Source of the DNA: QHWF01 sp036848175 | Lineage (GTDB): Bacteria; Acidobacteriota; Vicinamibacteria; Vicinamibacterales; CAVVIG01 | NCBI GenBank assembly: GCA_036848175.1 | Contig: DAIUKO010000123.1 | Span: 1-19,285, forward strand | Reading direction: 5' to 3' | Length of the DNA stretch: 19,285 nt | In this document: positions 13,306 through 19,285 of the stretch, in pieces | Position numbering within the stretch: the first letter of the stretch is position 1 | Layout: every line of letters begins with the position of its first letter | Program-made: the position numbers and the translations under genes | The notes under the pieces: model-generated | Told to the model about the DNA's origin: nothing | The model's database searches: none | Seen by the model: only the letters and a program-made list of their open reading frames with translations

Positions 13306-13955
13306 TTCCGTCTACTTTTTTTCAATGGCGGCGGGGCCCCACCCTGGCCGCGAGCTTTCGCTGACACGTCGCCTCGGATTGGCTCGTCCTCGTCTCGGCG
13401 CGCCACCCCAGCGCGGCTGCCGCGCCGGGGGCCTCGATGCGGCCGCAGGCGCTGCTGACGCGACCGCGCCGGCGGTCGTGGGTCCTCGCCGCTGCCGGCG
13501 GCCCGCCTCGCCTCGTGCTCGTGCGCGTTGTCGCGCATGAAGGCGAGGATGTCGGGACCGAGCGCCACCGGCGTGACCGGGCGGTTCCAGGTGTATTGAT
13601 GTTTGCCGGGGGCGCGCGCAATGAAGCGCAGCTCGCCGGTGTGGTTCAACCGCTTGAGAATCGTGTGCACGGCGGCGAGATCGTTGGCGTACTTCGACAC
13701 GTCGAAGCCGATCGCGTGCAGGCGATCGCGGACGTCGACCGGCGTCATCGGCACGCCGGCGCCGCGGATGACGAGCCGGATCGCGTCGGTGAGCCCCATC
13801 GGCACGGTCGGCGTCAGACCGAGAAGCCTGGACAGCGTCCCGATCGTGTGCGCCAGCTGCGCGAGGCGCTTGTCGATGTCGCGGCGCTGTTCGCCGAGTG
13901 CCTCGTATTCCCGGATCGCGGCGCCGAGCGCGGCGCGGTAGTCGGTCGTGGTCAC
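13302..13955 (-). CDS. HARE-like winged-helix protein with arginine-rich tail (hypothetical)
   Basis: The protein has 217 residues from the GTG at 13955. Residues 1-45 are helical and probably coiled coil (REYEALGEQRRDIDKRLAQL). Residues 52-123 look like a HARE-type winged helix: LTDAIRLVIRGAGVPMTPVDVRDRL, then AAVHTILKRLNHTGELRFIAR and HQYTW. HARE-HTH domains occur in DNA-associated proteins and have been proposed to read DNA modification. The last 65 residues are low-complexity, rich in Arg, Pro and Gly, and end PPPLKKSRRK; they may bind nucleic acid or may reflect a frameshift. The start is chosen because a strong promoter places the transcript start almost on this GTG. The gene is coupled by ATGA to the PIMT-like gene. 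Its function is unknown. Confidence 0.75.
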   Translation of the reverse strand: MTTTDYRAALGAAIREYEALGEQRRDIDKRLAQLAHTIGTLSRLLGLTPTVPMGLTDAIRLVIRGAGVPMTPVDVRDRLHAIGFDVSKYANDLAAVHTILKRLNHTGELRFIARAPGKHQYTWNRPVTPVALGPDILAFMRDNAHEHEARRAAGSGEDPRPPARSRQQRLRPHRGPRRGSRAGVARRDEDEPIRGDVSAKARGQGGAPPPLKKSRRK

Positions 13956-13962
13956 ACGCGAG

Positions 13963-13991
13963 TTTATACAACATGTGTAACTAAGCGTCAA
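13963..13991 (-). promoter_or_regulatory. Sigma-70 type promoter, probably leaderless
   Basis: On the minus strand, TTGACG (13991-13986) and TATAAA (13968-13963) are separated by exactly 17 bases. The GTG start of the winged-helix gene lies seven bases after the -10, so the transcript should begin at or next to the start codon. No ribosome-binding site is present. An imperfect dyad, TTACACA/TGTATAA, overlaps the spacer and -10 and could be an operator. Confidence 0.7.
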
Positions 13992-14085
13992 CGATTTCTC
14001 AGCGCTGGACCGGGTGCTCGCCGAGCCGATCCGGTGTCGGTCAGGCGGCAGACAGGCGGGTCCGCCGCGACGGCCAAGCGCGACA

Positions 14086-16326
14086 TCAACGCTGGAAGGC
14101 GTACGAGAGTTTGACGAAGAACTGCCGGCCGGTTTTCTCGAGGTGATCCTGATCCGAGAGGGTGCGGGTGTCGCCGTAGCCGACGAACATGACCGACTGC
14201 CAATTCAGCTTGTAGGCGAGCAGCACCGAGCCGCTGAAGTCGCCGGAGACCGGATCGACGGCGTCGACGAACAGGCGCACGTCGCGATCGGTCGTGACGT
14301 ACTGGGCGATGGCGCGGACGAACATCCGCGACGTGAACGTGTAGGTGCCCTTCACGCGCGAGACCCGCGCCGTCAACAGCCGCTGGTTGAGCACGTCGAG
14401 CCGGCGCTGGTTGCGGAGCAGCTCCAGCGCGAGGTGATTGGTCGGATGCAGCGTCGCGCTGAAGTTGATCGTGCCGCCGTGCGCCGGGCGCGAGTTCTCG
14501 AAGTCGACGTCCTGGCCGATCTCCCCCGTCAGCACGAGCAGCGACACCAGGCGCGACGGGCTGAGCAGGACGATGTAGCCGAACTGCTGGCGCGGAAACA
14601 GCTGCTCGCCGCTCCGTACGCGCTCGTCGATATAGCGGAACTGCATGAAGCCGTTGTAGCGCGTGTCCAGGCTGACGCCGGGCTCGATGCGCCGCGTGAT
14701 CAGCGCCCCGTTCTGCTCCGTCTGATAGTCGACGTTCACGAAGGTGCGTTCCCGCCGTACGAACCCTTTCGGCCGCACCTCGTAGCCGGCAAACGCGAAC
14801 CCTTCGCGATAGCCGACCTGCGGCACGAAGCCGGTATCGGCGCGGAAGCCGCTGCTGATGTCCTTGTAGAGACCGAACCAGTCGACGTGCGTCGTCTTGT
14901 GGCTCCAGGTGGCGACAGCCGCCGACCCTGTGAACGACTGACCCGTCCACTCCTCCGCGTCATCAGGACGGTTCGGCGTGCGCGTATCGGTGAACAAGTA
15001 CTGGCCGGCCACGACATCGCTCCCCGACGGCCGCCACTGGAAATCGGGCCCGAAGACGCGATTGTGGGCGCCCTCGCTTCCCGCCTCTCGATCGGTGACG
15101 AGGACGCCGAACGACGACAGCTTGACGTCGCGCTTCACGCGCGCCACCAGCACGGTTGATTCGAAATCCTGGTCGGCAAACGATGACTCGTTCGGGCCCG
15201 GCAGAATCGCCGTGCCGCCGCCCGCATCGTTGGCGACGAGGACGGTGTAGCGCATGCCGCCCTCCTTGCCGGTGGCGCGTCCGCCCCAGTTCGGTGCCGT
15301 GATCGTTCGCGTGTAGACGGCTTGAATCGGGGTCTGGAACAAGTCGGCGCCCTCGAGAAAGAAGGGGCGCTTCTCGGGATAGAACAGCGCGAAGCGCTCG
15401 TTGGCCGAAATCTGCGCCGTGTCGGACTCGACCTGCGAGAAGTCCGGATTCACCGTGAGGTCGACGGCATTGTCGGCGTTCGGCGTCCATTTCAGGTCGA
15501 GGCCGACCTCGCCCTTCACCGGATCGTCGACGAGCGGCGATCCGACCACGTCCTTGTCGCGTGGATGCGCGTTCCGCGTGCCGCTCACGTACGGCGCGGC
15601 GACCAGATGACCGCCCGACGGCAGCTTCTCGAGACCGACCAGCGTGTTCGAATGACAGACGAAGCAACTGTCGCTCCGCGGCTGCCTCGCGGAGAAGAAC
15701 TGATAGTGGTAATCACGCGGATAGTTGCGGTACAGGGTGATCGTCCACGTTTGCGGATCGACGTTCTTGTAGCGCAGCGAGGAAAACGGAATGCGCATCT
15801 CCAGGGTCCAGCCGTGCTCGGTGATCCGTGTCGCCGACTGCCAGAAGAAATCCGGCGACGAATCCTCTCCGGTGTTGTCGTCGAAGACCGAGTCGTACTG
15901 GATATTGCGCGGCGTGACGACGAAGAACGTGGCGGTCCGTCCGGTGTTGCGCGGATCGAGCAGGATGCCGGCGTAGTCGCTGAAGCCGTTGCCGATGTCG
16001 TCGCGGTCGGCGAACGGCGCCCGCATCGCCCGCGGATCGGGATCCTCGAACTCGAAGCCGGCGTACAGAAATCGATCGTCGTAGGCCAGGTAGCCGACGT
16101 TCTTGACCGGCGGCTCGACGTTGTCGCCAGGCTGCGTCTCGTACCATTTCTCGATCTTGGTGGCGCCGCGCCAGCCTTCGTCCGACAGGTCGCCGTCGAT
16201 CGTGACGCCGCCGACGGCACGTGAGATGCGAATTGGATCGCCGGCGAGCGACGACTGTGCCGCCGCGTGCGCCGGAAACCCGATCGCGAATCCGAGTACG
16301 AGCGCACGCGTCCACGTCGAAGACAT
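14086..16326 (-). CDS. CBM9-like/DUF5916 outer-membrane protein with a CxxCH motif
   Basis: A 746-residue exported protein. Signal peptide MSSTWTRALVLGFAIGFPAHAAAQ (1-24). Residues about 30-205 form a family-9 carbohydrate-binding-like domain (ITVDG-type opening at GGVTIDGDLSDEGW; then WTLEMRIPFSSLRY). A DUF5916 region follows, with DLTVNPDFSQVESDTAQISANERFALFYPEKRPFFLEG, which is typical. The C-terminal half has alternating aromatic strands and ends KLSYAFQR, consistent with an outer-membrane beta-barrel. Between the two domains lies CFVCH (221-225), a c-type heme or metal motif, followed by LPSGGHLVAAPYV. The function of DUF5916 is unknown. The start at 16326 has no clear Shine-Dalgarno and is chosen for the signal peptide; the open frame runs on to 16476 with basic nonsense. 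It is transcribed divergently from tolC/emrA. Confidence 0.92.
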   Translation of the reverse strand: MSSTWTRALVLGFAIGFPAHAAAQSSLAGDPIRISRAVGGVTIDGDLSDEGWRGATKIEKWYETQPGDNVEPPVKNVGYLAYDDRFLYAGFEFEDPDPRAMRAPFADRDDIGNGFSDYAGILLDPRNTGRTATFFVVTPRNIQYDSVFDDNTGEDSSPDFFWQSATRITEHGWTLEMRIPFSSLRYKNVDPQTWTITLYRNYPRDYHYQFFSARQPRSDSCFVCHSNTLVGLEKLPSGGHLVAAPYVSGTRNAHPRDKDVVGSPLVDDPVKGEVGLDLKWTPNADNAVDLTVNPDFSQVESDTAQISANERFALFYPEKRPFFLEGADLFQTPIQAVYTRTITAPNWGGRATGKEGGMRYTVLVANDAGGGTAILPGPNESSFADQDFESTVLVARVKRDVKLSSFGVLVTDREAGSEGAHNRVFGPDFQWRPSGSDVVAGQYLFTDTRTPNRPDDAEEWTGQSFTGSAAVATWSHKTTHVDWFGLYKDISSGFRADTGFVPQVGYREGFAFAGYEVRPKGFVRRERTFVNVDYQTEQNGALITRRIEPGVSLDTRYNGFMQFRYIDERVRSGEQLFPRQQFGYIVLLSPSRLVSLLVLTGEIGQDVDFENSRPAHGGTINFSATLHPTNHLALELLRNQRRLDVLNQRLLTARVSRVKGTYTFTSRMFVRAIAQYVTTDRDVRLFVDAVDPVSGDFSGSVLLAYKLNWQSVMFVGYGDTRTLSDQDHLEKTGRQFFVKLSYAFQR

Positions 16327-16456
16327 CAATCGGACAACTAGTAGTACTCTATGATCTTTGCGATCGCACGATCGCACGTGCCTGCCTCGAGTACCTCGAC
16401 CCCGGCTCCCTGCGCGCTTTTCCCGTCGAGTCTCCGGCCGGACGAGAAAGGACCCC
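16327..16456. promoter_or_regulatory. Divergent promoter region with a doubled CGATCGCA word
   Basis: This 130-bp region separates the divergent DUF5916 and TolC genes and must carry both promoters. It holds the direct repeat CGATCGCA at 16361-16368 and 16369-16376, each containing the GATC/CGATCG palindrome, and AGTAGTACT at 16340-16348. No confident -35/-10 pairs were found. Operator function is conjecture. Confidence 0.35.
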
Positions 16457-17920
16457 GTGAGAGCCGCTCCGTTCATCCTGTCGCTGCCTTTGACGATCGT
16501 CGCCGCGTCGGCGATCGCTCAGCCTCAGGGGCCACAGCCGCCTCTGCCGTCGCCGGCGACGACATCCCCGTCCGGCGCGTCCGGCACGCGGGGCGGATCA
16601 GGCACCACGCTTAGTCCTTATTTACGCGGTGTGCCCACTGGCACCGCGAGCGCCGACACGCTATCGCTGACCATCATCGACGCCATTCAACGCGCGCTCG
16701 ACCACAACCTGGGGACGCTGCTCGCCGAACAGCGGATCGGCGAGGCCGGCGGCGCGCGGCAGCGCGTGCTCAGCGACCTGCTGCCGGACGTCCGCGCGCG
16801 GCTCTCGGCATCGCGGCAGAAGGTGAATCTGGCAGCGTTCGGCTTCCCGCTGCCCGCCGGCATTCCGCCCGTCGTCGGTCCGTTCAATGTGTACGACGCG
16901 CGCGTGTTTCTCTCTCAGGCGATTTTCGATCTGCACGCCATCAACAGCGCTCGGGCCGAGACGCACAATCTCGACGCCGCCCGCTTCGACTACAAGAACG
17001 CGCGCGACCTGGTCGTGCTGGTGTCGGCAGATTCGTACGCGCAGGCGCTTGCCGCGTCCGCCCTCGTCGATGCCGCGCGCGCTCAACTGCAGACCGCCGA
17101 GGCGCTGCGCCAGCAGGCGCAGGACCTGAAGCAAGGCGGACTGGTCGCGGGCATCGACGTCCTTCGCGCCGAAGTGCAGGTCGATACGGCGCAGCAGCGG
17201 CTGACCGCGACGCAGGCCGACTTCGACAAGTCGAAGCTCCAGCTCGCGCGCATCATCGGGTTGCCGCTTGGACAAGCGTTCACGCTGGCGGATCCGATGC
17301 GGTCGGTGGTCTATCCGGACATCACGCTCGATGCCGCGCTCGATCGCGCGTATCAATCGCGCAGCGACTACCAGGCGGCGCTGGCGCGCATCGAAGCGGC
17401 CGAAGCCAACCGCCGCGCGATCAACGGCGAGGCGCTGCCGTCGATGCGTGTCACCGCCGACTACGGCCAGATCGGCCTGACACCCGGGAGCGCACAAGGC
17501 AGCTTCAACGTCACCGGGGCGCTCAACGTGCCAATCTTTCAAGGCGGCCGCGTCCGCGGACGGCTGGTCGAAGCCGACGCCGAGCTGAAAACGCGTCACA
17601 CCGAGGCGGACGATCTGAGGGCCGGGATTTACTATGAGGTGCGCGCCGCGTTCCTGGACATGCAGGCCGGCCAGGAACAGTTGCGGGTGGCGACGCGCGC
17701 CCGCGTGCTCGCGGGCGCGCAGCTCGAGCAGGCGCGGGATCGCTTTGCCGCCGGCGTGGCCGGCAACATTGAAGTCGTGCAGGCGCAGGAAGCGGTCGCG
17801 CTGGCGAGCGATCAATACATTTCGGCGATGTTCACGTCGAACCTCGCCACCGGCAATCTCGTGCGCGCGATGGGCATCGCGGAGGATGCGGCGCGTCTGC
17901 TGCTCGGAGGTCCGCGTTGA
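16457..17920 (+). CDS. TolC-family outer-membrane efflux protein
   Basis: The 487-residue protein starts with GTG at 16457, with AAAGGA four bases upstream. The signal peptide VRAAPFILSLPLTIVAASAIA ends near residue 21, followed by a Pro/Gly/Ser-rich linker (22-65). Two OEP repeats follow, each with long helices and beta strands: the first about 70-280 (ALDHNLGTLLAEQRIGEA; RVFLSQAIFDLHAINSARAE), the second about 285-480 (LDAALDRAYQSRSDYQAALARIEAAEANRRA; NVPIFQGGRVRGRLVEADAEL; AGVAGNIEVVQAQEAVA). This is the normal TolC/OprM layout. The trimer forms the outer-membrane exit channel of a tripartite pump. It overlaps the emrA-like gene by four bases, so the two are co-translated. A longer open frame from 16358 lacks a signal peptide and is rejected. 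Confidence 0.95.
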   Translation: MRAAPFILSLPLTIVAASAIAQPQGPQPPLPSPATTSPSGASGTRGGSGTTLSPYLRGVPTGTASADTLSLTIIDAIQRALDHNLGTLLAEQRIGEAGGARQRVLSDLLPDVRARLSASRQKVNLAAFGFPLPAGIPPVVGPFNVYDARVFLSQAIFDLHAINSARAETHNLDAARFDYKNARDLVVLVSADSYAQALAASALVDAARAQLQTAEALRQQAQDLKQGGLVAGIDVLRAEVQVDTAQQRLTATQADFDKSKLQLARIIGLPLGQAFTLADPMRSVVYPDITLDAALDRAYQSRSDYQAALARIEAAEANRRAINGEALPSMRVTADYGQIGLTPGSAQGSFNVTGALNVPIFQGGRVRGRLVEADAELKTRHTEADDLRAGIYYEVRAAFLDMQAGQEQLRVATRARVLAGAQLEQARDRFAAGVAGNIEVVQAQEAVALASDQYISAMFTSNLATGNLVRAMGIAEDAARLLLGGPR

Positions 17921-19122
17921 GCCGCCGGAACATCCAATTCGCGATCGCGGCACTCGTGGTCGCGGTCGTCGGAGTCGGCGCATGGCTGTGGCTCACGGCC
18001 GGCCGCGAATCGACCGACGACGCGCAGATCGACGCCAGGGTGACGCAGATCGCGCCGCGCGTCGGCGGCATCATCGCGCGCGTCGCCGTGAACGACAATC
18101 AGCGCGTCGAGGCGGGTGCGGTGCTGATCGAACTGGATCCCGGCGATTACAAGGTGGCGGTGGACAAAGCGAAGGCGGAGCTCGCCGACGCCGAAGCCAA
18201 CGCGCTCGCCGCACGCAGCAACGTGCCGATCACGTCGACGACCGCCACGAGCGGCGTGACGACGGCACGCGGCGGGATCGCTCAGGCACAGGCCGCAGGG
18301 GCCGCCACGGAGCGGGAAGTGGAGGCGGCGCGGGCGAGGCTCACGTCGGCTCACGCGAGAGTGCGGGAAGCCGAAACCAATGCGACGAAAACGGCGCGCG
18401 ACGTCGAGCGGTTCCGCGGTCTTCTCGCGAAGGACGAAATCGCGCAGCAGCAGTTCGACGCGGCGGTTGCCGCCGCCGAGACGGCGAAGGCGTCCGCCGA
18501 CGCCGCGCGGTCGCAGGTTGTCGAGGCCGAAGCCGGCATCCGCGTCGCGGAGAGCCGCTTGATCCAGGCGCGCGTCAGCGAACAGCAGGCGCGCGCCGAG
18601 TTGGAGACGGCACAGACCGGGCCGGATCAGGTGACGGCAACCAAGGCGCGTGCGTCGGCCGCCGACGCGCGCGCGCAGCAGGCGCGCGCGAATCTCGCGC
18701 AGGCAGAGTTGAATCTTCAGTACACCGTCGTGAAGGCCCCGGCCGCCGGCGTGATCTCGAAGAAGGGCGTGAACGTCGGACAGGTGGTGCAGCCGGGTCA
18801 ACCGCTGCTCGCGCTGGTGCAGATCGACGACGTGTGGGTGACGGCGAACTTCAAGGAGACGCAGTTGAAGAACATGCGTCCCGGTCAGCGCGCCAAGGTC
18901 GACGTGGATGCGCTCGGCGGACGCGAGTTCAGCGGCAAGGTGGACAGCATCGCCGGCGCCACCGGCGCGCGCTTCAGCCTGCTGCCGCCGGAGAATGCGA
19001 CCGGCAACTTCGTCAAGGTCGTGCAGCGCGTGCCGGTGAAGATCGTGCTCGACGGCGCGCAAGATCCGGATCGGCTGCTGCGGCCGGGGATGTCAGTGGT
19101 CCCAACAGTCTATACAAAGTAA
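17917..19122 (+). CDS. EmrA/HlyD-family membrane fusion (periplasmic adaptor) protein
   Basis: A 401-residue protein. The TTG start at 17917 overlaps the tolC stop as TTGA, with GGAGG six bases upstream. One N-terminal TM helix (6-28) anchors it in the inner membrane. A split biotinyl-lipoyl domain (about 37-82 and 272-303) flanks a very alanine-rich coiled-coil hairpin (about 84-270), followed by a beta-barrel (304-395). The segment GARFSLLPPENATGNFVKVVQRVPV (350-374) is a hallmark of EmrA-type adaptors working with MFS (DHA2) exporters. It bridges the inner-membrane transporter to TolC for drug export. The EmrB-type transporter would be expected directly downstream but is not in the window; repeat DNA begins within a few bases of the stop codon. 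Confidence 0.95.
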   Translation: MSRRNIQFAIAALVVAVVGVGAWLWLTAGRESTDDAQIDARVTQIAPRVGGIIARVAVNDNQRVEAGAVLIELDPGDYKVAVDKAKAELADAEANALAARSNVPITSTTATSGVTTARGGIAQAQAAGAATEREVEAARARLTSAHARVREAETNATKTARDVERFRGLLAKDEIAQQQFDAAVAAAETAKASADAARSQVVEAEAGIRVAESRLIQARVSEQQARAELETAQTGPDQVTATKARASAADARAQQARANLAQAELNLQYTVVKAPAAGVISKKGVNVGQVVQPGQPLLALVQIDDVWVTANFKETQLKNMRPGQRAKVDVDALGGREFSGKVDSIAGATGARFSLLPPENATGNFVKVVQRVPVKIVLDGAQDPDRLLRPGMSVVPTVYTK

Positions 19123-19285
19123 TGTGAGGATTTGAGGATTTGAGGATTTGAGGATCTATCTGGATTTGAGGATCTATTTATCCTTGCTGCTGAGAAGCAA
19201 GCCGCTGCTGCGAAGCACGCTGCTGCGAACCAAGCTGATTCAATAGATAGATTCCAGATAGATCCTCAAATCCTCAAATCCTCAA
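19123..19285. repeat. GGATTTGA-word repeat forming a long inverted repeat (ORF-less element)
   Basis: The segment at 19132-19164 (GGATTTGA words ending GGATCTATCTGGA) is the exact reverse complement of 19253-19285 over all 33 bases, with an 88-base loop; the arm may continue past the window. The loop holds a smaller dyad, CTTGCT/AGCAAG, and three tandem CTGCTGNGAA units (19187, 19205, 19220). It begins immediately after the emrA TAA and is the same repeat family as 9473-9524 and 10167-10238. Confidence 0.93.
19187..19237 (+). repeat. Three tandem CTGCTGCGAAG-type units in the hairpin loop
   Basis: Units of 18, 15 and 18 bases start at 19187, 19205 and 19220, each opening with CTGCTG and continuing AGAAGCAAG, CGAAGCACG or CGAACCAAG. 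They form the loop of the 33-bp inverted repeat and belong to a different word family from its arms. Confidence 0.75.

Noticed and set aside
17634..19127. A 497-residue plus-strand open frame overlapping emrA
   Set aside because: It is an arginine- and alanine-rich out-of-frame reading of GC-rich DNA. The overlapping frame is an unmistakable EmrA protein, with RBS and TTGA overlap.

Overview
The window reads as a high-GC chromosomal segment of an uncultured soil-type bacterium, most likely Acidobacteriota (Vicinamibacteria-like). The grounds are the combination of a PadR repressor, a Tat-exported DsrE-like protein, a CBM9/DUF5916 outer-membrane protein, strong GC codon bias and intergenic spacers filled with short-word repeats. 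This taxonomic call is inference from gene families, not a search result. Two runs of exactly 100 N (2295-2394, 9525-9624) are scaffold gaps of unknown true length, and both lie inside repeats.

Layout. Fourteen genes lie on the minus strand from about 16.3 kb down to 1. In transcription order they are: a CBM9/DUF5916 outer-membrane protein; a HARE-like winged-helix protein overlapping a PIMT-like methyltransferase; a secreted PLD-like/Fn3 protein; a small S23/Avd-type four-helix-bundle protein; an Old Yellow Enzyme; a two-component pair (OmpR-type regulator and HAMP kinase); a DegP/HtrA protease with its own terminator; a DHDPS-family aldolase plus an atypical SDR; a proline dehydrogenase; a Tat-exported DsrE-like protein; and a PadR repressor cut by the window edge and apparently frameshifted. 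From 16457 rightward, divergently, lies a TolC-EmrA type efflux pair.

How the genes work together. The response regulator, kinase and HtrA look like an envelope-stress module: a TGTAA-N6-TGTAA tandem box with the 11-bp period of OmpR-family operators lies upstream of htrA. The aldolase and SDR (33 nt apart), followed by proline dehydrogenase, suggest an amino-acid or keto-acid catabolic group. TolC and EmrA overlap by four bases (TTGA) and form the outer-membrane and adaptor parts of a tripartite pump.

Most unusual content. At least three distinct short-word tandem repeats (TGCGGAT; CCACGAAA; GGATTTGA) fill the spacers between co-directional genes and run to within a few bases of start and stop codons. 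The GGATTTGA family occurs in three places: as opposite-facing arms flanking the four-helix-bundle gene (9473-10238), and as a 33-bp perfect inverted repeat with no gene inside, directly after emrA (19132-19285). This resembles an autonomous/non-autonomous element pair, built like 23S rRNA intervening sequences (S23 ORF inside a stem), and is the best candidate here for an undescribed system.
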